A stretch of DNA of 64,000 bases from Rhodococcus koreensis (GTDB lineage: Bacteria > Actinomycetota > Actinomycetes > Mycobacteriales > Mycobacteriaceae): contig NZ_FNSV01000005.1 of NCBI RefSeq assembly GCF_900105905.1, forward strand, positions 2,976,001 to 3,040,000, given 5' to 3'. The notes beneath the pieces are model-generated. The model did no database searches and had not been told where the DNA came from. It saw nothing but the letters and a program-made list of their open reading frames with translations. How positions within the stretch are numbered: the stretch's first letter is position 1; each line of letters opens with the position of its first letter. This document shows, piece after piece, positions 45,415 through 54,298 of the stretch. The position numbers and the translations under genes are program-made.

Positions 45415-45527
45415 AACCCAGACACTAGCCACACAGTCCGACACAAACAGATCGGCTCACCCGGACCTGAAGGACCGGGTATGCGCCGAAAGACTCACGG
45501 ATCAACGGAACCACGGAGGTGGCCGAG

Positions 45528-45941
45528 ATGTCGTGGAACGATTTCCGTGCTCGCCGGGCGGTACTGGAAGAGGTCCTGGCGCGGGCGCACGTCGACCCCG
45601 CAGTGGCGCTGCGGTTCGACGAAGTGCCCGGCGCGATCCAGCTTTTCGGTTCTGCGGACAACATCCTGCTCGCCCTGCAGCACCGGTGGAGCAACCATCT
45701 CGCCGCCCGCCTCGACCAGGCCGTCGAGGACGGCACACCCGTGAACGCGGCGTGGCGCGAACTGGCCGGCGAGCAGCCGGAGTTGCGCGCGCTGCTCGAC
45801 GCCGCGTCCGCCTCGTCCGTGCCGCTGCGCGGCTCCCAACGCGACGAGCAACGGATGATCGAGGCCCACACCACGGGACGTGTGTCCGGCCACCGGAGCG
45901 ACCGGCGGACAACCGTGCTGAGCGGCGGGTCGTCACGGTGA
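45528..45941 (+). CDS. Conserved-looking small protein of unknown function
   Basis: A 137-residue, mostly helical soluble protein (MSWNDFRARRAVLEEVLARA, HRWSNHLAARLDQAVEDG, AWRELAGEQPELRALLDA). GGAGG lies eight bases before ATG 45528. No family is named, though codon use is typical of the chromosome. It starts about 20 bases from the end of TnpB element B and its stop overlaps the Hsp70-like gene by nine bases on the opposite strand. Confidence 0.65.
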   Translation: MSWNDFRARRAVLEEVLARAHVDPAVALRFDEVPGAIQLFGSADNILLALQHRWSNHLAARLDQAVEDGTPVNAAWRELAGEQPELRALLDAASASSVPLRGSQRDEQRMIEAHTTGRVSGHRSDRRTTVLSGGSSR

Positions 45942-47438
45942 CGAGGTGGGCTGCTCCGACTCGGAGGGCGAAGATGAGGGCAACGCGGGGTCGTCGAGGT
46001 CCGGAGCCGGTTCGCTCGGCGCGTCCGTGAGGGGCGGCTCGACAGGCGACGTCGTCGGGTCGGGTCCGACGGTGGGCGCCGGCGTGGACTCGGTGGGCGC
46101 CGGAGTGGACTCGGTGGGATCCGGCGGAGTCGAGGTCGCAACCGGAGCGCTCGTGGGCGCGAACACCACCGGTGTCACCGCGGAGATTCGTGGCGCAGAT
46201 GTGGATGCCGTTGGGAGAGGCTCGGCTTCGACGGTGAATTCGACGCTCGGTTCGATCAGCGGAGGATGCGCGTGAATCGATACCAGCCGGGGAACCCACG
46301 ATCTCGACCCGGCCGGGGTAACTGCCACAGCCGGCGCGGCCTGGGGAACCGCCACCGCGGACACGGCCGGGCTCGAGGCTGTGGTTCTCGCGGCCGGGAT
46401 TCGCGGCGGCCCTGGTTGTTCGATCAACTCGAACGCGTGTGCGGTGACGGACGAACCCGCCCCCGGCTCCCGTATCGAGGTCATGTCGCGGGCAAGCCAC
46501 GGGACGGCGATCATCGCAGCGGCGGCGGTCGCGGCTGCAGTAACGCGCAGGGCCCGTCGTCCAACCGACGCCGGATGCGCGGATGCTGTTGCTGCAGTAC
46601 CGGACCTGGTTGCCGCCGCGAGAACGGCTGCCCCACAGGCCGATGCGTGGCCGGGCGCCGGCTCGCACACCACCGGCGCGCCCAGCGCCCCGGACAGCAC
46701 TTCCTCGACGACGGGATCGGTCGCCGCGGCACCGGTCACGATGACTACGTCGAGATCGGTGACGTTCACGCGAGCGACACGAAGACAGTCCGCGACGAGT
46801 TCGAGACTCCCCGAGACCGTGTCGTCGATCGAGTCCTCCCCCACCCCGGCGAGGTGACGCCCGCGGAACTCCGTCGAACGGAGTGGCCGCCCCACTATCG
46901 GATCGGAACCGCTCGCGGCACCGAACGCCACGACAGTGAGGTCGAGATTGTCGGCACCGAACTCGCAGACGAGCGCGAGTCCCTCGCCGAGCGGACCGTG
47001 TTCGGACTCGAGCCAGGCGACGGCGGCGACGGGCGAGGCGACCAGACCCACCCTGCCGAGACCCGCACGATCGAGCGCTTCCCGTTGTGCGTTCACGACC
47101 CGGGGCAGGTGAACGGCCGGGTGGGCGAGCACGATCGGCGGGTCGTCCGGCTGGTCGGCTTCCACGATCAGGCAGTGCGCGGCGGCGGCGACCAGATCCT
47201 GTCCGGAGTAGCGGAGACCGTCGCCCGCGACGACGGCCTCTCCGATCCGATCCGCGAAGCCCGCCACCACACCCGTGTCGCCCGGTTGGTCGCCCAACCG
47301 CACGGTCGACGACGGGCCGAACGTCAGCGTGGAACGGCGGGTCAGCACGTCGTCGACGCCGACCGCACCGGCAACCGCTGCGACGGCGCACGCCGTTCCG
47401 ACGCTCAGCCCGAGTCCGTGGGTATTGGTGTCGTCCAT
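45933..47438 (-). CDS. Hsp70-like membrane protein with Pro/Ser-rich tail
   Basis: A 501-residue protein. Residues 1-270 resemble the actin-like ATPase half of Hsp70 proteins in abbreviated form (LGLSVGTACAVAAVAG, GFADRIGEAV, VIVTGAAATDPVVEEVLSGA). A membrane segment follows near residue 300 (RVTAAATAAAAMIAVPWLA), and the C-terminal 170 residues are Pro/Thr/Ser-rich, with PTESTPAPTEST repeats, and probably outside the membrane. No substrate-binding domain is seen. It starts one base after the stop of the TIGR03118 gene. Confidence 0.75.
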   Translation of the reverse strand: MDDTNTHGLGLSVGTACAVAAVAGAVGVDDVLTRRSTLTFGPSSTVRLGDQPGDTGVVAGFADRIGEAVVAGDGLRYSGQDLVAAAAHCLIVEADQPDDPPIVLAHPAVHLPRVVNAQREALDRAGLGRVGLVASPVAAVAWLESEHGPLGEGLALVCEFGADNLDLTVVAFGAASGSDPIVGRPLRSTEFRGRHLAGVGEDSIDDTVSGSLELVADCLRVARVNVTDLDVVIVTGAAATDPVVEEVLSGALGAPVVCEPAPGHASACGAAVLAAATRSGTAATASAHPASVGRRALRVTAAATAAAAMIAVPWLARDMTSIREPGAGSSVTAHAFELIEQPGPPRIPAARTTASSPAVSAVAVPQAAPAVAVTPAGSRSWVPRLVSIHAHPPLIEPSVEFTVEAEPLPTASTSAPRISAVTPVVFAPTSAPVATSTPPDPTESTPAPTESTPAPTVGPDPTTSPVEPPLTDAPSEPAPDLDDPALPSSSPSESEQPTSSP

Positions 47439-47439
47439 G

Positions 47440-48765
47440 TCAGTTGGCCGCGCGCAGGCGGCCGAAGACGCCATCCGTCTCGTCCGCGGGACCGGCCGTG
47501 AAGTAGAGCGAACTGCTGTCGCCGAGGCTCTCCCCATTGCCGAACAACAGTCCCCACAGGCCCTCCACGGCGAGGACGGCACCGGACTCGTCACGTACGT
47601 AGTCGATGAAGGCGCCGGTCTCGTCGTCGAATGCGGCGATCCGGCCCGCACCCCCGAAATTGCCGACGAGGATCGCGCCGGCGAGCGCACCGAAATCGGC
47701 GGGTGCGACAGCGATACCCCACGGGGCGTTGAGGCGGCCCTGGTCGTCGAGGACACGGACCAGATTGCCCGCGGCGTCGAACTCGGCGACCTTGCCGCGG
47801 TCGGGGCGGTCGCCGCTCGCGGTCTCCTGTTCGGCGTCGAGTGAGTCCTCCTCGCCCGCGTCGAATCCCGTGCCGTTCTCGGCAGCCTTGGTCGTCGCAT
47901 ACGTGACGAAGACCCGGTCACCGGCCGTGACGATGTTGAACGGGGCCGGATCGCCGGGGCGGGTGTGCTTGCCACCGTTCGGGTCGGCGGGGTCGAGCGG
48001 GTCTCCGGTCGCGAACGGATTGGCGAAACCGTGAGTGGCGACGGGCTGCCAGGTCTTGTCGAACTGCCGGATCTGCGGCTCCGCACCGAAATCGGCGGCC
48101 CACAAAGTGTCGTCTCGGCCGGGTGCGAGTGCCAGCCCGAAGAAGCTCATCCCCGCGGACTCACCGTTGAACATCTCCTTCGCGGGGCCGTCGTTCCGGA
48201 CGATACGTCCGTCGGCCCCCTGCTCGGTCCAACCGGAGATGCGGCCGGAATCGGTGGCGAAGAGGAATCGGGACGACCCACCGAGCATCTCCTGTCGCCC
48301 GTCCACCATCACGGGTTGCCCGGCGACGGCGAAGCTGTCGGAGGTCAGGGGTGCGGGGTTGAACACGACACCGGTGGTCTTTCCGAGGCCGGCCTCGGAG
48401 GTGTCCGCATCCGCGCCGGGCACACTGACCTCGTGCAGCGCGTCCTGGTGCAGTGTGCGCAGTGCGGGGTCGGGCGACGCCGTCACGTCGCCGACGAACT
48501 CGAAGGAGTTTCCGCCCGCTCCGACCCAGAAGTGGCCGCCTTCGCCCTGCGGGCGGATGGCCACGCCCCATGCGTTCACCATTGCGGGAACGGTGGTCGC
48601 GGCGGCGGCGTCGGCACTGCTCGCGACGAGAGCGGTTCGAGCGTAACGGTTGCCGGGAAGATCCTGGAGTGCGTGCGATGACGCGGCCGGTGCACATCCG
48701 GTCGCCGACGCCGCCGCCGTGACGAGCAGCGCGGCCCACGACAGCGTCGTGCGGGTGTTCTTCAT
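47440..48765 (-). CDS. TIGR03118-family lipoprotein
   Basis: A 441-residue exported protein. A signal peptide with lipobox (ASATGC, Cys24) suggests attachment to the membrane by a lipid. The body matches the TIGR03118 family of propeller-like proteins (VNAWGVAIRPQGEGGHFWVG, SFFGLALAPGRDDTLWAADF, LNAPWGIAVAPADFG), whose function is unknown. GAGAGAGG precedes the ATG. It is the middle gene of a three-gene operon with a membrane protein and an Hsp70-like protein. Confidence 0.85.
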   Translation of the reverse strand: MKNTRTTLSWAALLVTAAASATGCAPAASSHALQDLPGNRYARTALVASSADAAAATTVPAMVNAWGVAIRPQGEGGHFWVGAGGNSFEFVGDVTASPDPALRTLHQDALHEVSVPGADADTSEAGLGKTTGVVFNPAPLTSDSFAVAGQPVMVDGRQEMLGGSSRFLFATDSGRISGWTEQGADGRIVRNDGPAKEMFNGESAGMSFFGLALAPGRDDTLWAADFGAEPQIRQFDKTWQPVATHGFANPFATGDPLDPADPNGGKHTRPGDPAPFNIVTAGDRVFVTYATTKAAENGTGFDAGEEDSLDAEQETASGDRPDRGKVAEFDAAGNLVRVLDDQGRLNAPWGIAVAPADFGALAGAILVGNFGGAGRIAAFDDETGAFIDYVRDESGAVLAVEGLWGLLFGNGESLGDSSSLYFTAGPADETDGVFGRLRAAN

Positions 48766-48797
48766 CGATCTATGCCTCTCTCAGGGGTACGGGAAGA

Positions 48798-49601
48798 TCA
48801 GTGCTCGGCGTTCCAGAAGCCGATCCACACGGCACCCCACCAGCACAGCTGGGAGATGAGTGCGGTCGCCGCGCCCCACAGCGTCAGCCGGGTCGGAAGA
48901 TGCGTCGCATCGCTGTGCGCGATCCGCCTGCCCAGTATCAGCGCCTGTAGTCCGTTGACGGTCAGGAGTAACACGAGGACCAGCTTGGTCCGGGTGAGCG
49001 TGGAGGCCAGATTGGGTTCGAGGAGTGCGCCGCTGGCCACGAGGCCGGCGAGGCCGGCCCAGATGGGCAGGTGTAGGCGTTCCGCGCCGCGGATGGCCTC
49101 GGCGAGGGTCGACCGGCCGGAGATCCACAGCAGCACCAGGTAGTCCGCGATGAGGACACCCCCGAAGCCGAGCACCAGCGACGCGAGGTGCACGAAGAGG
49201 GCCGCGGTGTGCAGCACGGGATCCACCCGGACGTGCACGGAGATCCACAGGACCCCGGCGAGCGCCAGTGCGGCCAGGAGCGCGGCGGCGAGCACGATGA
49301 ACCAAGAATCATGAAGTGCAAGTGGGCGTTCCGGCTCTCCCGGCGGAACGGGCAGCACACGCTTCCGGCCGTTGCGTGGCGGCCTGCCTGCGTGGACCGG
49401 ACCCCACGACACGGCGTCGGCACGAACCTGTCGTGGCGCGAGGGGCGTGACGGGGGAGATCAGAGTAGGTGGCCCGACCTCGGGTTCGGGGCGCGTCACG
49501 GGACGCTCCGGACGACGACGGGCGCGTGCTCGGGCGTACGGGTACAGCAGGGATGCATGGGCGAACCGGTCCTGAGTGAGAAGTGCGCGAACGGAGTCCA
49601 C
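48798..49601 (-). CDS. Membrane protein with five predicted helices
   Basis: The hydrophobic part (about residues 97-267) has about five membrane segments (FIVLAAALLAALALAGVLWI, TAALFVHLASLVLGFGGVLI, LVLLLTVNGLQALILG and others) and resembles small uncharacterised actinobacterial membrane proteins. The first 95 residues are Arg/Pro-rich and may not be translated: GTG 49358, with GGAAG just upstream, is a plausible true start. It precedes the TIGR03118 lipoprotein gene by 32 bases. Confidence 0.65.
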   Translation of the reverse strand: MDSVRALLTQDRFAHASLLYPYARARARRRPERPVTRPEPEVGPPTLISPVTPLAPRQVRADAVSWGPVHAGRPPRNGRKRVLPVPPGEPERPLALHDSWFIVLAAALLAALALAGVLWISVHVRVDPVLHTAALFVHLASLVLGFGGVLIADYLVLLWISGRSTLAEAIRGAERLHLPIWAGLAGLVASGALLEPNLASTLTRTKLVLVLLLTVNGLQALILGRRIAHSDATHLPTRLTLWGAATALISQLCWWGAVWIGFWNAEH

Positions 49602-49974
49602 ACAAGTCGACGGGTGCGTGTCGGCGCGCGCTGTCCCGGACGCCAGTCTGCGGAGCCTGTCAGCTCCTGAAGCCGGTGCCGTTCGAGAGGAGGCGGCATG
49701 CTTGCGTGGTCACGAACGGTCCCCTCTCGAATCTGCTCACAGCTTACTCACAGGATATAGCTAAGCCTGCCCTTTGTTTGCGGGCTGCTCAAGTAAAAAT
49801 GTTTGGCGCCCCTAAGTCAATCTATGTGTCGGCAATCACACACCGGCGGAATCCTCACAATCGGCGTGATCCGAGTGTGCGCAGGGAGTTGCCGCCGTCG
49901 GCTGGGGATCGAGAGCCCGCTCCAGGCCGGCGCAGCCTTCGCCTTCTCCGGAATGGTTGCCCGACTATTTGTTT
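49602..49974. other. Intergenic region upstream of the membrane-protein operon
   Basis: About 370 bases without a supported gene. The part at 49735-49830 is clearly A/T-richer than its surroundings (TTACTCACAGGATATAGCTA, AGTAAAAATG) and probably holds the promoter of the operon at 45933-49601. Confidence 0.35.
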
Positions 49975-50225
49975 CACATGCGCATTATCGGCGAGATGAC
50001 CGGACCCGATCTCGGCGAAGTGGCGGTCCTGTTGGTCGAATGCGGTGAGGGTGCCGGATTCGGCCGCGACATAGAGACGGTGGGCGCCCTGGTCGTAGGC
50101 GAGCACGTCGGGGCCAGCGCCGACGGATTCGTTGTGGTCCACACCGCACCGCGTGTCGGGTCGTATGCGATCCCGTCCGGATCGCGACCGGTCGGGCCGC
50201 GGGCGAGGTCGGTGCCGGTGTCCGT
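49975..50225 (-). pseudogene. Beta-propeller (YncE-like) gene fragment
   Basis: Two pieces of a YncE/YVTN-like protein are readable on the minus strand in different frames: RDPDGIAYDPTRGAVWTTTN (about 50200-50110) and then GPDVLAYDQGAHRLYVAAES with EIGSGHLADNAHV (about 50115-49975). Both ends lose similarity. It is a decayed remnant of a longer gene; an ATG-less frame of 95 codons there should not be annotated as a protein. Confidence 0.55.
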
Positions 50226-50309
50226 CGAACCGGGACCCGTTGCCGGGCAGAGCGATTTACCCTACCGGGTGCAGCGGCAACGGCCCGGTGTCAGCGGAGT
50301 GTCCAGACG

Positions 50310-51098
50310 CTAGCCGTGCGCGAAGGCCGCCTCGAACGCGTCGAGCGCGTCGTCCGGATCGTTCTTCGCCCAGCCTTCGAGTCCGACGACGCCGGTATAG
50401 CCGATGTCTCGAAGGGCGGCGGCGATCGCCGGGTAGTGGATTTCGCCGGTTCCGGGTTCACAGCGTCCGGGGACGTCGGCGACCTGGATCTCACCGATGT
50501 AGGGCAGCGCTTTCCGGACGAGTTCGATGAGGTTTCCCTCGCCGATCTGGGCGTGATACAGATCGAGATTCATCCGCAGATGAGGGCTGTCGACCGCCCG
50601 GACGAGAGCGAGGGTGTCGGCTGCGGTCGCGAACGGGGTACCGGGATGGTCGACGGCGAGGTTGAGGTTCTCGAGCGTGAACACCCGGCCCGCCTGTTCA
50701 CCGAGTTCGGCGACCTTCCGCAGGGTGTCGGCGGCAGTGAGCCACATTGCGGGCGTGACCATTTCGACGGGACGAACGGGCAGACCCCGGTTGTCGAGTC
50801 CGGTTCCGTGCAGGTTCAACCTCGGGCAGTCGAGCCGTTTCGCGACGTCGAGGGATTGGCGTGCGGTGGTGAGCAGCGCCTCGATGCTGTCGGGCTCGGT
50901 GAGGTTGCCCTCCAGATAGCCCGTCATCGAGGAGAATTCGGCGCCGCTCGCGACGAGCGCGTCGACGTTCTTGGTGGACCAGTCCCAGATCTCCACCTGG
51001 AGTCCGCGTTCGGCGATGCGCTGGACACGGTCCGCGAACGGCAGTTCGAGGTAGAGCATTTCGGCGCTGGCCGCGAGCGTGTACGTCATCGGGGTCAC
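50310..51098 (-). CDS. Hydroxypyruvate isomerase-like TIM-barrel isomerase
   Basis: The 262-residue protein belongs to the AP-endonuclease-2/xylose-isomerase-like TIM barrels. Residues typical of hydroxypyruvate isomerase are visible: RIAERGLQVEIWDW, the metal glutamate in FTLENLN, MNLDLYHAQIGEG, GEIQVADVPGR and the final glutamate in VGLEGW. GTG 51098 overlaps the stop of the Gfo/Idh/MocA gene (GTGA); ATG 51089 is an internal alternative. The pair probably handles a sugar, polyol or inositol-derived compound. Confidence 0.86.
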   Translation of the reverse strand: MTPMTYTLAASAEMLYLELPFADRVQRIAERGLQVEIWDWSTKNVDALVASGAEFSSMTGYLEGNLTEPDSIEALLTTARQSLDVAKRLDCPRLNLHGTGLDNRGLPVRPVEMVTPAMWLTAADTLRKVAELGEQAGRVFTLENLNLAVDHPGTPFATAADTLALVRAVDSPHLRMNLDLYHAQIGEGNLIELVRKALPYIGEIQVADVPGRCEPGTGEIHYPAIAAALRDIGYTGVVGLEGWAKNDPDDALDAFEAAFAHG

Positions 51099-52150
51099 CG
51101 GTCCAGATCGACGGCGGCGCCGGTCTCGACGCTGCGGATCGCGGCGAGTGCGATCGACAGCGCGGTGCGGGCATCCTCGCCCGTGACCACGGCCGGTGTG
51201 TGGGCGCGGATCGCGCCGACGAAGGCGGTCAGTTCGCCCACGTAGGCGGTGTGGAGCAGGTCGGTGTCGCGGCGCGCGGTGTCGGCGTGTTGCCCGTCGG
51301 GGCCGTAGTAGGTCATGTCGGTGCTGAGCCCGCTGCCCGCGGTGACCATGCCGCCGGAGCCGAACACCTCGGCGCGCACGTCGTATCCGTACAGCGCGCT
51401 GAAACTCGCCTCCGCCGTCGCGATGGCGCCGTTGTCGAATTGCACGGTGACGACCGCGGTGTCGAGGTGGCCCGTGCTCTTGGCGTCCGGTCGCACCAGG
51501 GCGTCGGCCATCGCGTGCACCCGCACCGGTCGCGCACCCGGGTTGAGGAAGCACAGGGTGTCGAAGTCGTGAATGAGCGTTTCGAGGAAGATGGTCCATT
51601 GCGGGATGCGCGCCGGATCGGCGGTGAACGGGCCGGGGTCGCGGGTCAGCGAACGCAGCAGATGCGGAGTTCCGACCTTCTGCGCGTCGATCGCCGCGCG
51701 GGCGGCGGCGAACCCGGGAGCGAACCGGCGATTGAACCCGACCTGCAGGACGATGCCTGCGTCCGTGGCCGCCGCGATGGCGCGGTCGGCGTCCTCGAGG
51801 GTGACCGCCATCGGCTTCTCGACGAACACGTGCTTGCCGGCCGCCGCGGCCGCGACCACCAGGTCCGTGTGACTCCGCGCGGGGGCGGTGATCAGCACCG
51901 CATCGACCTCGTCGCTGGTAAGGACGTCGTCCACGGACGTGGTGGCGAGCGGTGCGCCCAGCGCCGCGGCGAGACGTTGCGCGGACTCGCCGACCGGGTC
52001 GCTGACCGCGACGAGCGAAGCCCCGGGGACCAGGCGGGCCACGATCTCCGCGTGATTCGAGCCGATGCGTCCGGCGCCGATCGTCGCGATGCGGACCGGA
52101 TGGGAAGCGGCCGTCGCCGAGCGGACGGGTGCGGCTTCGGTGAGTGACAT
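51095..52150 (-). CDS. Gfo/Idh/MocA-family NAD(P)-dependent oxidoreductase
   Basis: The 351-residue protein has the Rossmann motif TIGAGRIGSNHAEI, the EKP motif in VFVEKPMAVT with its catalytic lysine, and ETLIHDFDT where the catalytic histidine lies. Relatives are inositol 2-dehydrogenases and sugar dehydrogenases. It is first in a two-gene operon with the isomerase, divergent from a LacI-family regulator, which supports a sugar or polyol substrate. Confidence 0.87.
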   Translation of the reverse strand: MSLTEAAPVRSATAASHPVRIATIGAGRIGSNHAEIVARLVPGASLVAVSDPVGESAQRLAAALGAPLATTSVDDVLTSDEVDAVLITAPARSHTDLVVAAAAAGKHVFVEKPMAVTLEDADRAIAAATDAGIVLQVGFNRRFAPGFAAARAAIDAQKVGTPHLLRSLTRDPGPFTADPARIPQWTIFLETLIHDFDTLCFLNPGARPVRVHAMADALVRPDAKSTGHLDTAVVTVQFDNGAIATAEASFSALYGYDVRAEVFGSGGMVTAGSGLSTDMTYYGPDGQHADTARRDTDLLHTAYVGELTAFVGAIRAHTPAVVTGEDARTALSIALAAIRSVETGAAVDLDR

Positions 52151-52191
52151 GAATGCGCTCCAGTGCGGTGAAGGGTGGAGGTAGAGGCGAA

Positions 52192-52221
52192 CTAGTACGT
52201 TCTAGTTCTAGACCGTAGAAC
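52192..52221. promoter_or_regulatory. Overlapping palindromes, candidate LacI-family operator
   Basis: CTAG-N-ACGT-N-CTAG (52192-52205), TCTAG-TT-CTAGA (52201-52212) and GTTCTA-N5-TAGAAC (52205-52221) overlap in the divergent region, 60-90 bases before the regulator start. The first has a central CG, as is usual for LacI-family sites. Confidence 0.55.
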
Positions 52222-52282
52222 TCGTGAGATCATTGGTCAAGAGCGGCCCCGATCGCGGGCCCGGGAGACAGGAGTCGTGCAC

Positions 52283-53308
52283 GTGGCCGAACCGGTGGCG
52301 GGACCGACCGGTGGCGCCCGTCCGACGATGGGCGACGTCGCGCGAGCGGCAGGAGTCTCCACAGCGCTCGTCTCGATCGTGATGCGCGGGGTCCCCGGCG
52401 CCAGCGAGGCGACCCGTCAGCGGGTGCTCGAGATCGCCGACGGGATGGGCTACGTGCCGGACCGTCGCGCACAGAAACTGCGCCAGGCCAGTTCCCGGCT
52501 CCTCGGCGTCGTGTTCGAACTGCAGCAACCGTTCCACGGCGACCTCGTCGAACAGATCTACGCGGCGGCCACCCGCCGGGGTTACGACGTGATGCTCAGC
52601 GCGGTCGCCCCGAGTCGCGCCGAGCAGGTCGCGGTCCAGGCGCTGATGCGGGAACGCTGCGAGGCCGCGATCCTCCTCGGCTCCCGGTTCGACACCGACG
52701 AACTCGGCGCGCTGGCCGACCGCCTGCCCGCCCTCGTCGTGGCGCGCGCCAGCGGACTGCCCGGCGTCGGCGCCGTGCGGGGCGACGACATCGCAGGCAT
52801 CACCCTGGCCGTCGACCACCTCACCGAACTCGGGCACCGGAACATCGCCCACATCGACGGCGCCGACGCCCCCGGCGGCGCCGACCGGCGGGCCGGCTTC
52901 CTGGCCGCGATGGACCGGCACGGACTGTCGGATTCGGCCACGGTCGTGGCCGGTGGTCCGACGGAAACCGAAGGCGCACAGGGCATGCACGAGCTTCTCG
53001 CGTTGCCCACTCCCCCGACCGCGGTCGTCGCGTTCAACGACCGGTGCGCCACCGGCGTACTCGACCTACTGGTCCGCCGCGGCCGGGACGTGCCCGCGGA
53101 CATCTCCGTCGTCGGCTACGACGACTCCCGGCTGGCGAGGATTCCGCACGTGCAGATGACGACGATCTCGCAGGACGCCACACACATGGCCGACGCCGCC
53201 GTCGACGCGGCGCTGGCTCAGATCGCCGGGGGCGAGGCCGTCGACCTCGTGCTCGCCCCGCACCTGGTCCGGCGCGCGACCACCGGCCCTGTCGCACAAC
53301 ACGACTAG
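52283..53308 (+). CDS. LacI-family transcriptional regulator
   Basis: A 341-residue LacI-type repressor: N-terminal helix-turn-helix (TMGDVARAAGVSTALVSIVM) with hinge helix and a periplasmic-binding-protein-like sensor (LLGVVFELQQPFHGDLVEQI, GYDDSRLARIPHVQMTTI). GTG 52283 is chosen because AGGAG lies eight bases before it; GTG 52277 has only two. It is divergent from the oxidoreductase-isomerase operon and is its likely repressor. The 3' end overlaps the convergent LysR gene by four bases. Confidence 0.88.
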   Translation: MAEPVAGPTGGARPTMGDVARAAGVSTALVSIVMRGVPGASEATRQRVLEIADGMGYVPDRRAQKLRQASSRLLGVVFELQQPFHGDLVEQIYAAATRRGYDVMLSAVAPSRAEQVAVQALMRERCEAAILLGSRFDTDELGALADRLPALVVARASGLPGVGAVRGDDIAGITLAVDHLTELGHRNIAHIDGADAPGGADRRAGFLAAMDRHGLSDSATVVAGGPTETEGAQGMHELLALPTPPTAVVAFNDRCATGVLDLLVRRGRDVPADISVVGYDDSRLARIPHVQMTTISQDATHMADAAVDAALAQIAGGEAVDLVLAPHLVRRATTGPVAQHD

Positions 53309-54201
53309 CTCCGGCCGGCGAGGAGGGCGTTCACGAAACCGCGGGTGCTCGCTGTCTGGGGACGGCCGGCGACCTGGACGAGCGAGATGGTGCGTTCGAC
53401 TCTCGGCCGCAGGGGTATGTGGACGAGACCGGCGAACGAGATCATGGGAAGCACGAGTGCGGGAACCGCGGTGACACCGAGCCCGGCGGCCGCCAAACCC
53501 GCTACCGCGCCGATGTTCTGCGCTTGCATGACGGGTCCGAGTTCGATGCGAGCATCCTCGACGGCCCGGCGCACGGGCGCCGCGATACTGCTCTCGGGGC
53601 CGAACGCGATGAACGGCTGCCCGGCGAGATCCGACCACTGCAGCACCGGCCGTTCGGCGAACGGGTGCGTCGGCGGGACCGCACAATAGAAGGAGTCGCT
53701 CGTCAGGACGTCCTGTTGCAGGCCGGGCAGAATCCCCGAGGTGGTGACCAGGGCGAGGTCGACCGTCCCCGAGTACACGGCGTCGAGGACCTCCTGACGC
53801 AGCCCGTCGCGGATCTGGAGCCGCACGTGAGGGTGCCGCTCGCGGAAGTCCACCACGTACGGGGGAAGGAACGTGGCCGCGAGCGAGGGCAAACACGCCA
53901 CCGTCACGATTCCGCGGTCACCGGTGACGAATCGTTCGATCTGCGTGAGCCCGTCGTCGAAGTCGTGGAGCATCCGCCGGGCGTGCTCGATGATCTCGTG
54001 CCCGTGCGTGGTCAGTTCGACGCGGCGGGTGGTGCGCTCGAACAGCGTGACGTCGAGTCTGCGCTCGGCCTCGGCGACCGAGCGGCTCAGGGAGGACTGG
54101 GACACGCCGAGGGCGTGAGCAGCCGAGGTGAAGCTCTCGTAGTCGGCGATCGCGACGATGCTCCTCAGGTGCGAGATCCCCAGATTGATGCTCATGTGCA
54201 T
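53305..54201 (-). CDS. LysR-family transcriptional regulator
   Basis: A 298-residue LysR regulator with N-terminal winged helix (AIADYESFTSAAHALGVSQS, SLSRSVAEAERRL) and effector domain (TVDLALVTTSGI, AGLAAAGLGVTAVPALVLP). It is divergent from the CitMHS-type transporter and AtuA-family genes and probably activates them. ATG 54195 (MSINLG) is as likely a start as 54201. Confidence 0.87.
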   Translation of the reverse strand: MHMSINLGISHLRSIVAIADYESFTSAAHALGVSQSSLSRSVAEAERRLDVTLFERTTRRVELTTHGHEIIEHARRMLHDFDDGLTQIERFVTGDRGIVTVACLPSLAATFLPPYVVDFRERHPHVRLQIRDGLRQEVLDAVYSGTVDLALVTTSGILPGLQQDVLTSDSFYCAVPPTHPFAERPVLQWSDLAGQPFIAFGPESSIAAPVRRAVEDARIELGPVMQAQNIGAVAGLAAAGLGVTAVPALVLPMISFAGLVHIPLRPRVERTISLVQVAGRPQTASTRGFVNALLAGRS

Positions 54202-54260
54202 CAGTATGGCCGCTATTCATGCGCCGAGGCGCTACGTTGCCCGTCCCATCTGCGCGACTC

Positions 54261-54298
54261 ATTCATGAGCAAAAATCATGAATCAATCATGCATTGAT
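54261..54298. promoter_or_regulatory. Two adjacent palindromes, candidate LysR binding sites
   Basis: ATTCATGA-N7-TCATGAAT (54261-54283) is perfect, and ATCAAT-N5-ATTGAT (54282-54298) follows directly. The half-site ATTCATG recurs near 54215 by the LysR start. The pair sits 60-95 bases before the transporter start, as expected for LysR recognition and activation sites. Confidence 0.6.

Larger units (their letters stand above)
44245..45508 (-). mobile_element. IS1341-type TnpB element, copy B, apparently complete
   Basis: Contains one intact tnpB and no TnpA. The upstream end is fixed by comparison with copy A at the left of the window: similarity ends within ATCAACGG at 45501-45508. The downstream end is not visible in copy A and is set just beyond the hairpin at 44261-44285. 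No flanking gene is clearly broken; it lies between the histidine-kinase gene and a small conserved frame. Confidence 0.7.
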
